Positions 9,801-17,242 of a DNA stretch of 64,000 nucleotides are shown in pieces. Position numbers and translations under genes: made by a program. Origin of the DNA: Bacteroidota bacterium (lineage in GTDB: Bacteria > Bacteroidota > Bacteroidia > Bacteroidales > P3); the NCBI GenBank assembly GCA_017860275.1, contig JAFNAQ010000009.1:62001-126000 (forward strand), read 5' to 3'. The notes below the pieces were generated by a model. That model made no database searches and had not been told where the DNA came from. It saw only the letters and a list, made by a program, of their open reading frames with translations. Position 1 is the stretch's first letter. Each line of letters opens with the position of its first letter.

Positions 9801-11037
9801 TGTTGATAGTGTGTGGTTTGATTTTACTGGCACAATTATTAATTTAGAAACCAAGGATGTAAAATGTGCAGGAGAAAGTACTGGATATGTGATAGCAAAT
9901 GTTAGTAAGGGAGTTCCTCCATATAATTTTCAATGGTCAAATGGTCAAACTGGTATAAATTTAGATACCATTATTAATATTGGAGAAGGCAATTACCAGC
10001 TAAATGTTATTGATTCTCGAGGATGCAATTCAGCTATTAACTTCACTATAAATGCTCCTGACACTTTAAAAGCATTAGAAGAAGTAGTAAATAATCCATG
10101 TATTGGAGCTTGCGTTGGCTCAATAAATATTATCCCAAGTGGTGGTCATCCTCCTTATAATATTTTGTGGGATAATGGTTCAAAAGCATTTAGTATTAAT
10201 AACCTTTGTTCTAAAACATATCATTATACAATTACTGATAGTGAGCTATGTACTAAATCAGACTCAGTGACTATAACTAATAATGGAAATTATGAAATCA
10301 ACATTCTTAAGGTTGATAATAATTGTTCTGATGAATGCATAGGCACTGCCACTGCATATGTTTCATCTGGAACTCCTCCTTTTATCTATCGTTGGAGTAA
10401 TTCTCAAAACACTCAGACAATAAACAATCTATGTACTGGTAACTATTCCGTTGAAGTTGAAGATAGCGTTGGTTGTAAGGCATCTAAGGATGTTTCAATC
10501 ATTGACCTTGATTTGTTTAGTGATTTTTGGGTAATGGCATCGGCTGTTGAGATTTATGATGGGCAGGTAATTACTCTCTCTTCAAAACAAATTCCTAATA
10601 TGCTTTATCAATGGATGCCAGCAAATGTTTATAGTCCTAACTCTCCTATCACAAAGGCAAGACCATTGACTACAACTACCTACACTGCATATGTTACAGA
10701 TGAGAAAGGATGTAATGCTCAAGATAGTGTGACAATAAAAGTTAATGTTGTTATATGCGATAAACCTAATATTTTTATTCCAAATATATTTACTCCAAAC
10801 AATGATGGGAAGAATGATGTAATAAAAGTTAGCGGAGATTATGTTAGAAGTATTAATTTTTGCATTTTCGACCGTTGGGGCGAAATGGTATTCTCAACAA
10901 AAGATATTAACGAGGGCTGGGATGGAAAATTCAGAAGCAAGGATTGCATACCTGGAGTATATTTCTACAGACTAGAGGTAGAGTGCGAAGCAGAAAGAAA
11001 ATATTCATCAAGTGGGGATATTACATTAATAAGATAA
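6856..11037 (+). CDS. Giant cell-surface protein with PKD, SprB-like repeats and type B T9SS sorting domain
   Basis: This 1393-residue protein starts with a signal sequence (KTKYLLIFFVVLSFANIVFC) and an N-terminal module (FIENKGQWVNNVLFKTNI) seen in many secreted Bacteroidota proteins with SBBP-type repeats. Residues of about 250-740 carry repeated phrases of that type (FSTYSGSTADNWG, YSTYIGSSASE, FSSFIGGSEDDAVF). A PKD domain follows (FLWDFGDGSTTTQTNPSHTY), then at least three SprB-like repeats (VKCAGESTGY, NNPCIGACVGS, NNCSDECIGTA, each followed by PPY/PPF and W-S/D-N). The end is the gliding-motility-type C-terminal domain: IPNIFTPNNDGKND, FDRWGEMVFST, GWDGKF and FYRLEVEC. It is likely an adhesin or surface filament exported by the type IX system. 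Confidence 0.88.
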   Translation: MKTKYLLIFFVVLSFANIVFCNETDKKSLKFIENKGQWVNNVLFKTNIKTGSAFIEKDGIVFNLSDRNKGCSHDHKGESNSCESKKIINNHAFKLRLINSNNNSLISTKNENREYYNYFIGNDKSKWASNVKAYSEITYNQIYNNIDWKIYSEEGNIKHDFIVKKGGNIEDISLEYIGLNDIYIKKHNLILSTSIGELIELRPIVYQIINGEKIKIDANFILNGNIIKYKIDQYNKDYELIIDPILIFSTYSGSTADNWGFTATYDRKGNGYLAGITSGTGYPTTTGAYQENFNGGNWDISISKFNPNGTALIYSTYIGSSASEMPHSMIVNEFGELVIFGTTGGSNFPITYNAFQSTFNGGEYVNYDGSILFAQGCDIFVSKLNPSGNILLGSTYVGGSSNDGLNFLPRYPLYKGNDSLYANYGDGARGELITDDQNNIYVGSCTYSYDFPTTLNAFQRVKGGKQDGVVFKLDYSLSTMLFSSFIGGSEDDAVFSVDTDKEYKLYVTGGTVSHNFPTTSGTFSPSHNGGSTDAFLSLISYNGTHILASTYFGSNAFDNAFFVRTDRFNNPYIYGQTKAQGSTLVHNALYNIPNSGQFFAKFSPDLKSRIWSTVWGSGNGKKNISPTAFSIDICGRIYASGWAGGPTFGELSTNNLQTTPDAFQSITDGEDFYIMSIPSNASYLDFATFIGENNSYDHVDGGTSRFDRFSNLYQTVCASCGGTDGFPTTINAYSNLNNSNNCNAALFKFNVHNDFPVADFESPDVGCAPIVVNFVNNSRGTSFLWDFGDGSTTTQTNPSHTYNNGGIYNIRLIAYQSNGCSIADTITKTLVVLSDTTRVLPDINTCPNQPVQIGIPPISSNNLSIRWIPTSAVTDDSITNPFAIVSTTTNLCLLLSNGICTDTIKQRVVISPISINLQDTITTCNSPYNLTVSSSTGSLIRFAYDRNFNNMISFDTSINTTPIFLNGSEYIYVKISKDGCLGVDSVWFDFTGTIINLETKDVKCAGESTGYVIANVSKGVPPYNFQWSNGQTGINLDTIINIGEGNYQLNVIDSRGCNSAINFTINAPDTLKALEEVVNNPCIGACVGSINIIPSGGHPPYNILWDNGSKAFSINNLCSKTYHYTITDSELCTKSDSVTITNNGNYEINILKVDNNCSDECIGTATAYVSSGTPPFIYRWSNSQNTQTINNLCTGNYSVEVEDSVGCKASKDVSIIDLDLFSDFWVMASAVEIYDGQVITLSSKQIPNMLYQWMPANVYSPNSPITKARPLTTTTYTAYVTDEKGCNAQDSVTIKVNVVICDKPNIFIPNIFTPNNDGKNDVIKVSGDYVRSINFCIFDRWGEMVFSTKDINEGWDGKFRSKDCIPGVYFYRLEVECEAERKYSSSGDITLIR

Positions 11038-11039
11038 TT

Positions 11040-11064
11040 GTAGGGGCGCTGTTTATCCGCGCCC
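11040..11064 (+). repeat. GTAGGG hairpin element
   Basis: GTAG is followed by a 6-bp stem GGGCGC (11044-11049) and GCGCCC (11059-11064). It lies in the 43-base gap between the giant cargo gene and RNase H. On the plus strand A residues, not T, follow, so it is not a normal terminator for the upstream gene. Related copies lie at 11945-11968, 24721-24739 and 25968-25993. Confidence 0.65.
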
Positions 11065-11080
11065 AAAAAATAATATGTAA

Positions 11081-11710
11081 ATGGCAAAGAAACAAAAATA
11101 CTATGTGGTATGGAAAGGACACACACCTGGAATATATAATACTTGGGACGAGTGTCAAGCGCAGACAAAGGGATTTGAAGGAGCACAATATAAATCGTTT
11201 GAGAGTGAAACAGAGGCTAAGTTTGCATTCAAGGAAAAGGCAGAAAAGCATCTTTACGCAAAGACAAAACCAACTCAATCTAAGGAATCATTACTCGAGG
11301 TTGGTAAACCAATAATGGAGAGCATAGCTACTGATGCTGCTTGTAGTGGAAATCCTGGAGCAATGGAATACCAAGGAGTAAGCTCAAAAACAAAGAAGCG
11401 CCTCTTTCATTACTACCACCCAAGAGGTACAAATAATATTGGAGAGTTTCTTGGCTTAGTTCATGGACTTTCATATCTAAAACGTCATAATATTGACCTT
11501 CCCCTTTACACAGATAGCGTAAATGCAATAAAATGGGTAAAGGCTAAGAAGTGCAGAACCAAACTTGAGAGAACTCCAGAGAATGAAGACCTATTTGAGT
11601 ATATAGAAAGAGCAGAGAAATGGCTTCAAGAAAATACCTATACTACTAAAATTCTAAAGTGGCATACAGAATCATGGGGAGAAATCCCAGCCGACTTCGG
11701 AAGAAAATAA
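11081..11710 (+). CDS. rnhA: Ribonuclease H with viroplasmin-like N-terminal domain
   Basis: This 209-residue enzyme degrades the RNA strand of RNA-DNA hybrids. Residues 1-50 form the caulimovirus viroplasmin-like hybrid-binding domain (KKQKYYVVWKGHTPGIYNTW and FKSF-like YKSFESETEA). The catalytic domain begins near residue 80, with D85 (ATDAACSGNPG), E122 (NNIGEFLGLVHGL), D145 (LYTDSVNAIKW) and D205 (EIPADFGRK), which gives the four acidic residues needed for metal binding. The ATG at 11081 starts MAKKQKYYVVWKG, the usual family start. A small hairpin follows the stop. Confidence 0.93.
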   Translation: MAKKQKYYVVWKGHTPGIYNTWDECQAQTKGFEGAQYKSFESETEAKFAFKEKAEKHLYAKTKPTQSKESLLEVGKPIMESIATDAACSGNPGAMEYQGVSSKTKKRLFHYYHPRGTNNIGEFLGLVHGLSYLKRHNIDLPLYTDSVNAIKWVKAKKCRTKLERTPENEDLFEYIERAEKWLQENTYTTKILKWHTESWGEIPADFGRK

Positions 11711-11723
11711 TAGTATATAATAA

Positions 11724-11748
11724 AAACCCGCTATAATGGGTTGCTTTA
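11724..11748 (+). terminator. Weak hairpin after rnhA
   Basis: AACCC and GGGTT enclose 8 bases, 14 bases after the rnhA stop. The following sequence is only moderately T-rich, so termination here is uncertain. Confidence 0.4.
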
Positions 11749-11761
11749 AATCCTTAAATTT

Positions 11762-11942
11762 ATTTGATATAAATCTCCTGAATCCTTATTTTGTTCTGGG
11801 GAATCCTTGTTTTGAAGTATTTTTATTTGATTCTATTCTTGCTATGGTAGGTACCCTAGCAGTGTTATGGTAGCTACCGTAGCAGTGCTGGGGTACCTAC
11901 CATAATTTATTAAGATGTGCATCTAAATTTTTGGGTATTGTT
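11762..11942. repeat. Palindrome-array element A (23-bp period)
   Basis: This fills most of the 325-base gap between rnhA and the thioredoxin-like gene. A flank has two copies of GAATCCTTATTTTG / GAATCCTTGTTTTGAA, 21 bases apart (11780 and 11801). Three units start at 11841, 11864 and 11887, exactly 23 bases apart, each centred on a palindrome of the type GGTAGCTACC or GGTACC. The outer units form 14-bp perfect inverted arms (11843-11856 and 11891-11904). TAGCAGTG is repeated at 11857 and 11880. A distal palindrome AGATGTGCATCT follows. Element B at 25778-25966 has the same order and spacing. Confidence 0.8.
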
Positions 11943-11944
11943 TT

Positions 11945-11968
11945 GGCGCAGGCAAGCGGCGCCCGTAC
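11945..11968 (-). repeat. GTAGGG-type hairpin, variant copy
   Basis: Read on the minus strand it is GTAC, then GGGCGCC ... GGCGCC-like arms (GGCGC at 11945-11949 and GCGCC at 11959-11963). It resembles 11040-11064 in layout and follows element A as the copy at 25968 follows element B. Confidence 0.5.
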
Positions 11969-12035
11969 ATATGCAAATATTGTAATTGTACTATTGCAAA
12001 GTTAAGGAAAAAAACTCAAACTTTGCTCAAAATTT

Positions 12036-12512
12036 TTATCTTTTTGATGGATTTGTCACAGCTTGCTTTGTCCAGTTATTTAGGAAGGAGATAACTTCTT
12101 TTTCACTATATCCATTATCTTTTTCAAGATAGGCTGAATTTTGCGTATGTACTCTTTCTCCTTTTTCGTTTAGTATAACAAAGACTGGAAAACCAAAACG
12201 ATCAGGATAGCCTAAACGTTCCATTGCCTTTGGGTTTTTGTTATCTTTTGACCAATTGATATGAATGAAAACAAAATTATCATCAAATACTTTCTTTACA
12301 TTCTCGTTTGTTGTTGCAAATTCATTAAACATAAGACACCACTTGCACCAGTTTCCTCCAACCATTGCAAATACATATTTGTTCTCTTGAGATGCTCTTT
12401 TTACTGCTTGGTCTATTTGTTTTAAACCATCGGCTTTTTCATCATAAGGCTTTTGTGCAAATAAACTTGATGCACATAATAGGATTGTAAAAATAATGAA
12501 TAGTCGTTTCAT
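12036..12512 (-). CDS. Secreted thioredoxin-like protein
   Basis: The 158-residue protein has a signal peptide (MKRLFIIFTILLCASSLFAQ) followed by a thioredoxin-like fold. The redox motif is WCKWC with C56 and C59, preceded by YVFAMVGGNW; the cis-proline loop is FGFPVFVILNEKGERV. This resembles the DsbD-gamma/thioredoxin-7 group of periplasmic disulfide proteins. It starts 7 bases after the stop of the acyl-CoA ligase gene on the same strand, so the two are probably co-transcribed, although their functions have no evident link. The partner protein cannot be named. Confidence 0.85.
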   Translation of the reverse strand: MKRLFIIFTILLCASSLFAQKPYDEKADGLKQIDQAVKRASQENKYVFAMVGGNWCKWCLMFNEFATTNENVKKVFDDNFVFIHINWSKDNKNPKAMERLGYPDRFGFPVFVILNEKGERVHTQNSAYLEKDNGYSEKEVISFLNNWTKQAVTNPSKR

Positions 12513-12519
12513 GCTTTTT

Positions 12520-14190
12520 CTATTTTTTTATTGGGTTTATTGATGTGTATAAATAGCGTTTGATTGAACGTTTAGGAGTTTTCTCAAACTCTTCTTCCTG
12601 AATATAAATATATGATATTTGAGAATAGGCTGGTAAATCTTTATTTATCGCTTCCCTAATCTCTAACATTTTGTGTTTTGAATGAGCTAAATCTATCTTT
12701 TCATTATCTAGTTTATCTTGGTCAAGATATACTAAGGCCACAAGTTTTCCATCCTGTTGCATTACTATGCTTTCAATAATATATTCTGTTGAGTTTAGTC
12801 TATCTTCTATCTCTTCGGGATAAATATTTTGTCCACTTGCACCCAGAATAAGGTTCTTTGTTCTTCCTTTTATAAATATATTACCCTCTCTGTCAATTAG
12901 CCCTAAGTCTCCTGTGTGAAGCCACCCTTCTTTTATTACTTGCATTGTTGCCTCAGGGTTTTTGTAATAGCCCATCATTACATTATCTCCTCTTACTAAT
13001 ATTTCTCCAACCTCGTTATATGGGTCATTAGATTTTATCTTTAACTCCATACCACTTACAACCTTTCCACAAGAATACATCTCAAACTTCGACCAATCTT
13101 CGTAACCAACAAGAGGTGCGCATTCTGTCATACCATATCCAATTGTATATCTAAAACCAATCTTTTTAAAGAAAGCTTCAACCTCTTGGTTTAATGATGC
13201 TCCTCCAATAATAACAGAATTAAATCTTCCACCAAAGGCTTCGTTTAGTTCGTTTAGTATTTTATTTTGAATTAAAGTATCAATAATTGGAGTCTTTAAT
13301 AGAATCTTCATTAGAGTTTTATCCAATATTGGCTTTAGTTTTGCTCTATATATCTTTTCTATAATTAATGGTACTGCAATTATTAGGTCTGGTTTGACGC
13401 TTGAGAATGCTTCTGCTATTATTTTGGGACTTGGAACTCTTGTAAGGAAATGAATATGCACTCCAACCATGAATGGGAATATAATTTCAAATTGTAGTCC
13501 GTACATATGAGCCATAGGTAACATGGAAATCATGTTCATCCCTTGCTTAAGACTTGTCATATTTTCTCTCGCAAAGATATAGTTTGAATTAACAGCCTTA
13601 TATGATAGCATTACTCCCTTGGAAAGAGATGTTGTGCCTGAGGTATAATTTATAAGTGCTAAATCCCCTGGTTTATCTTCTTGATATTTTACATCATCTT
13701 TAGTAAACCCATTTGGATATTTCTTTAAAAAAGAATTCTCTAAATTCTCATGTGCTTTTTTGTAGTGTTTATCCTTACATGAGGCTAAACTAAAATCTTG
13801 CATAATAATAATAGCATGAAGATCTGGCATCTGATTTGCATCCAAAGCCTCCCAAACAACATCACCCACAAATAACATTTTTGCCTCAGAGTGATTGACC
13901 AAATGATGAACTGAGTCTGGTTTGAATTCATGCAATAATGGTACTGCAACAGCACCATAACTTATTATTGAAAAAAAAGAAATAGCCCATGTGCTTGAAT
14001 TTCTTCCACAAAGAGCAATCTTATCTCCTTTCTTAATACCACATTCTTGGTATAAAATATGTAGTTTAGCAATTTGCTTGGCTACTTCAGAATAATACAC
14101 CGGAGTTGATTTATAATCAGAAACAGAAGGCAAATCCCAATTATTCTTCATTGCCTCTTGAACATTGACAATTAAACTGTGTTTATACAT
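12520..14190 (-). CDS. AMP-forming acyl-CoA ligase (long-chain fatty acid type)
   Basis: This 556-residue member of the ANL adenylating superfamily probably activates a fatty acid with ATP and CoA. The P-loop-like motif A3 is YTSGTTSLSKG (residues 182-192). Motif A5 is YGMTECAPL, and motif A7 is TGDLGLIDREGNIFIKGRTK. The A10 lysine lies near the C-terminus in EKTPKRSIKRYLY. The length and the LINYTSGTTSLSKGVMLSY context fit the long-chain acyl-CoA synthetase group better than acetyl-CoA synthetase; the exact substrate is not shown. Its promoter is divergent from the rubrerythrin promoter. Confidence 0.85.
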   Translation of the reverse strand: MYKHSLIVNVQEAMKNNWDLPSVSDYKSTPVYYSEVAKQIAKLHILYQECGIKKGDKIALCGRNSSTWAISFFSIISYGAVAVPLLHEFKPDSVHHLVNHSEAKMLFVGDVVWEALDANQMPDLHAIIIMQDFSLASCKDKHYKKAHENLENSFLKKYPNGFTKDDVKYQEDKPGDLALINYTSGTTSLSKGVMLSYKAVNSNYIFARENMTSLKQGMNMISMLPMAHMYGLQFEIIFPFMVGVHIHFLTRVPSPKIIAEAFSSVKPDLIIAVPLIIEKIYRAKLKPILDKTLMKILLKTPIIDTLIQNKILNELNEAFGGRFNSVIIGGASLNQEVEAFFKKIGFRYTIGYGMTECAPLVGYEDWSKFEMYSCGKVVSGMELKIKSNDPYNEVGEILVRGDNVMMGYYKNPEATMQVIKEGWLHTGDLGLIDREGNIFIKGRTKNLILGASGQNIYPEEIEDRLNSTEYIIESIVMQQDGKLVALVYLDQDKLDNEKIDLAHSKHKMLEIREAINKDLPAYSQISYIYIQEEEFEKTPKRSIKRYLYTSINPIKK

Positions 14191-14210
14191 TATGTAAGTT
14201 ATTAGACTGA

Positions 14211-14242
14211 CAAAAGTACATTTTTTTAATTAATAAATGCAA
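14211..14242 (-). promoter_or_regulatory. Promoter of the acyl-CoA ligase operon
   Basis: On the minus strand TTG (14240-14242), 21 bases, TACTTTTG (14211-14218), 20 bases upstream of the ATG. Confidence 0.65.
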
Positions 14243-14279
14243 CTATTCAATTTTTCTATTAGTTGATTGATTAAATTTA

Positions 14280-14311
14280 TTTGCATGATAAATTAACTTG
14301 GCGTAATTTTG
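14280..14311 (+). promoter_or_regulatory. Promoter of rubrerythrin
   Basis: TTTG (14280-14283), 20 bases, TAATTTTG (14304-14311). Because transcription would begin near 14318, it excludes the upstream in-frame TTG at 14281 and supports translation from 14371. Confidence 0.7.
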
Positions 14312-14370
14312 CTATAACATTTTGGAACAAGAATAAAATTATTATACTAACCAATAAAAAAATAATTATT

Positions 14371-14943
14371 ATGAGCATTAAAGGAACAGAAACAGAAAAA
14401 AACTTATTAAAATCATTCGCAGGAGAATCTCAAGCTAAGAATCGTTACACCTTCTTCGCAAAGCAAGCTAAGAAAGAAGGTTATGAGCAAATTGCTGCAT
14501 TATTTGCTGAAACAGCAATGCAAGAAGAACAACACGCTAAAGTTTTCTTTAAATTTTTAGAAGGTGGTATGGTTGAAATTACTGCTATGTATCCAGCAGG
14601 TGTTATTGGAACAACAGCCGAAAACTTAGAAGCCTCTGCTAATGGAGAGCATGAAGAGTGGGCTGATTTATACCCTGAGTTTGCTCGTATTGCCGAAAAA
14701 GAAGGTTTTCCAAAGATTGCTACAGCTTACAAATTAATTTCTAAGGTTGAAGCTGAACATGAAAATCGTTACAGAAAGTTATTAGAAAACGTGAAGAAAA
14801 ATCAAGTTTTTGAAAGAGAAGAAGAACAAGTTTGGGTTTGCAGAAACTGTGGATATCACCACAAAGGAAAGAAAGCATTAGAAAACTGCCCTTGCTGCGA
14901 CCATCCAAAGGCTCATTTTGAACTAAAAGCTATGAACTACTAA
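14371..14943 (+). CDS. rbr: Rubrerythrin
   Basis: The 190-residue protein is a non-haem iron peroxidase that reduces hydrogen peroxide in anaerobes and microaerophiles. The N-terminal ferritin-like domain has the di-iron ligand pattern (E19 in AGESQAKNRY, E52/E53-x-H55 in QEEQHAK, and a second E-x-x-H in KVEAEHENRY). The C-terminus is a rubredoxin-like iron site with two CxxC pairs (VCRNCGYHHKG and CPCCDHP). The frame is open upstream to 14281, but the start is placed at the ATG giving MSIKGTETEKNLLKSFAGES, the usual family start and downstream of the promoter. The gene stands alone, with a shared hairpin after it. Confidence 0.95.
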   Translation: MSIKGTETEKNLLKSFAGESQAKNRYTFFAKQAKKEGYEQIAALFAETAMQEEQHAKVFFKFLEGGMVEITAMYPAGVIGTTAENLEASANGEHEEWADLYPEFARIAEKEGFPKIATAYKLISKVEAEHENRYRKLLENVKKNQVFEREEEQVWVCRNCGYHHKGKKALENCPCCDHPKAHFELKAMNY

Positions 14944-14974
14944 AATTACACAGGCATAAAAAATCATATTATAG

Positions 14975-15001
14975 ACGTCGTAGACTTAAGACCTGCGGCG
15001 T
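14975..15001. terminator. Shared hairpin between rubrerythrin and dus
   Basis: A 9-bp stem with two GT pairs, ACGTCGTAG (14975-14983) and CTGCGGCGT (14993-15001), followed by T-rich sequence on the plus strand. It lies between convergent genes. Confidence 0.65.
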
Positions 15002-15991
15002 TTATTTTTGTGTATTAATATAGTCTGTTATCTCTTCTATTGTTTGAAGATGATTAATTTTGTCTAGTTTTTCTGCCTCCCAGTTAAGCCCCTTCGAAAA
15101 ATAACCCCAAAACTCTTTTATCTTATTTACTGAAATACCCGAACCTACTAATTCATTATTAAAGGCTATAAGTCTTTCCATTTTATCGGGATAATTAATC
15201 CCTCTTATCTGAGCTGCAAGAAATGGATTATATATCAACCAACGACCAATCATCCAATCTTTAATTTGAGGGAATCTATTTTTCAATATCTTAAAGTCAT
15301 CGACAGTCTTAATATCTCCATTATAAATAATCTTCTTATTAATCGTCTTAGAAACTTCTTCAAAAATATCCAAATCGACTTCAGAACTATATTCATCTAC
15401 TCCAAGGCGAGGATGAATTGTAATGGAACTAATTGGGTAAGAATTTACAATAGGAATTAATCTAAAAATATCTTCCGTTGAATCATAACCAAGACGAACT
15501 TTAAGAGATAAATGCATATCAGTCTTTTCAAATACTTCTGAGATAACCTTTTCAATATATTGATTATCCTTTAATAAGGCTGCTCCTCTATTCTTATTTG
15601 TTATCTTCTTAAAAGGGCATCCTAAATTCCAGTTAATCTCATTATAACCCATGGTCTTTAGGGTATTTGCAACCTCTATTATTCCATTAATATCATTCCC
15701 AAGTATCTGTGGGATTAGCTCAATATCATTGTTATTATTTATTGGCAAAAGGTCTTTGAATTTTCTTGTAGACTTCTCTAGCTTACCATGTGTGAGAGAA
15801 AGAAAGGGGCTTATTGCCTTATCGATTGTGCAAGGGAAAACCTTTGCAAAAGCATTACGGAAATAATAATCTGTCAATCCATGCATAGGAGCCATATACA
15901 TTTTATCCTCAGAGCTCCAAAGAGAGGTTTCGAAAACAAAGGTATCTGCAACCTTTACTTTTGGTGTAATAAAACTAATCTCGTATGCCAT
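15002..15991 (-). CDS. dus: tRNA-dihydrouridine synthase
   Basis: This 329-residue flavoenzyme reduces uridine to dihydrouridine in tRNA. Motifs of the family are present: MAPMHGLTDYYFR near residue 32, NWNLGCPFKKITNKNRGAALL with the catalytic cysteine, LKVRLGY, ITIHPRLG, IIYNGDIKT, and DWMIGRWLIYNPFLA for FMN binding. The start at 15991 gives about 30 residues before the barrel and overlaps the rarA stop as TAATG, which supports coupled translation. The subtype (DusA, B or C) was not resolved. It is the last gene of an operon with rarA and an RsmI-like gene. Confidence 0.9.
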   Translation of the reverse strand: MAYEISFITPKVKVADTFVFETSLWSSEDKMYMAPMHGLTDYYFRNAFAKVFPCTIDKAISPFLSLTHGKLEKSTRKFKDLLPINNNNDIELIPQILGNDINGIIEVANTLKTMGYNEINWNLGCPFKKITNKNRGAALLKDNQYIEKVISEVFEKTDMHLSLKVRLGYDSTEDIFRLIPIVNSYPISSITIHPRLGVDEYSSEVDLDIFEEVSKTINKKIIYNGDIKTVDDFKILKNRFPQIKDWMIGRWLIYNPFLAAQIRGINYPDKMERLIAFNNELVGSGISVNKIKEFWGYFSKGLNWEAEKLDKINHLQTIEEITDYINTQK

Positions 15992-17241
15992 TAATAATTA
16001 TAATAATCTTTCCACATAATGGATAGTGACTTTAATATTTCTTTTTCCTTAGAGTTGTTTGCTGGTTCATAAAGCTTTGTTCCAATAAGTCCATCGGGAA
16101 GAAATTGCATTGGGACAAAATTATTCTCATAACTATGTGCATAATGATAATTTTCTCCATAGCCTATTTCCTTCATTAGCTTTGTCGGGGAATTTCTTAG
16201 ATGCAAAGGAACAGGAAGGTCTCCAGTCTTTCTTATTAGTTCAAGAGCTGAATCTATTGCTAAATAGGTTGAATTACTCTTTGGAGAGGTTGCAAGATAA
16301 ACGGCAGTTTGCGAAAGTATTATTCTACACTCTGGATACCCTATTTTATTTACTGCCTCAAAGCATGAATTTGCAATTAGTAGAGCATTAGGATTTGCTA
16401 TACCTATATCTTCAGAGGCAAGTATTAGCATTCTTCTTGCAATAAACAAAGGGTCTTCTCCCGAGGCAATCATTCTTGCAAGCCAATATACGGAAGCATT
16501 TGGGTCTGAACCCCTCATTGATTTTATAAAAGCAGAGATAATATCATAGTGCATCTCTCCTTTCTTATCGTATATTGAAAGATTCTGCTGAATTATTGTG
16601 GTTACTCTTTCATTGGTTATAACTCTATCTTTGCCTATTTGAGAAACGACAATTTCTATTGCATTTAATAGCTTTCTTGCATCTCCTCCACTAATTCGCA
16701 TTAGAGCTTCTGTCTCTTTAATCTCTATTTTGATATTATGTTGAGAATAATAATCCTCAGCCCTATTTATTAGATTAATCAAGTCTTCTTTTTCAAGATT
16801 TTTTAAAACATAAACTTGGCAACGAGAAAGAAGTGGAGAAATAACCTCAAAGGAAGGATTTTCTGTTGTTGCGCCAATTAGGGTAACTATACCTTGTTCA
16901 ACTGCACCAAGCAAGGAGTCCTGTTGAGATTTTGAGAAACGATGAATTTCATCAATAAATAATATTGATCTATCTCCTTGTTTTGCTTTTTCAATTACAT
17001 CCCTAACATCCTTTACTCCTGAATTAATTGCACTCAAGGCATAGAATGGGCGAAATAGTTTGTTTGCTATTATATTTGCAAGAGTAGTTTTCCCTACACC
17101 TGGAGGTCCCCATAGAATCATTGAAGGAATAGAATCATTTTCAATAGCATTCCTTAGAATAGCTCCTTGCCCTACTAAGTGGCTTTGTCCAATATAATCC
17201 TCAATTGTTGAGGGTCGCAATATTTCTGCAAGTGGTTGCAT
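15991..17241 (-). CDS. rarA: Replication-associated recombination protein A (AAA ATPase)
   Basis: The 416-residue RarA/MgsA protein acts at stalled replication forks. It shows the Walker A motif GPPGVGKTTL near residue 45, Walker B ILFIDEIHRF near 95, sensor 1 IGATTENPSFEV and the C-terminal MgsA assembly domain (SMRGSDPNASVYWLARMIASGEDPLFIARRM is read in shorter pieces such as GSDPNASVYWLARM). The start MQPLAEILRPSTIEDYIGQ is typical. It lies 1 base after the RsmI-like gene and overlaps dus. Confidence 0.95.
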   Translation of the reverse strand: MQPLAEILRPSTIEDYIGQSHLVGQGAILRNAIENDSIPSMILWGPPGVGKTTLANIIANKLFRPFYALSAINSGVKDVRDVIEKAKQGDRSILFIDEIHRFSKSQQDSLLGAVEQGIVTLIGATTENPSFEVISPLLSRCQVYVLKNLEKEDLINLINRAEDYYSQHNIKIEIKETEALMRISGGDARKLLNAIEIVVSQIGKDRVITNERVTTIIQQNLSIYDKKGEMHYDIISAFIKSMRGSDPNASVYWLARMIASGEDPLFIARRMLILASEDIGIANPNALLIANSCFEAVNKIGYPECRIILSQTAVYLATSPKSNSTYLAIDSALELIRKTGDLPVPLHLRNSPTKLMKEIGYGENYHYAHSYENNFVPMQFLPDGLIGTKLYEPANNSKEKEILKSLSIMWKDYYNY

Positions 17242-17242
17242 A

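Noticed and set aside
11841-11905. CRISPR-like repeat array at elements A and B
   Set aside because: The units are palindromic and abut directly with no unique spacer of about 30 bases; only three units exist and no cas gene is near.
14281-14370. Longer rubrerythrin start at a TTG
   Set aside because: It would lie within the promoter (14280-14311), and the family start MSIKGTETEKNLL lies at 14371.
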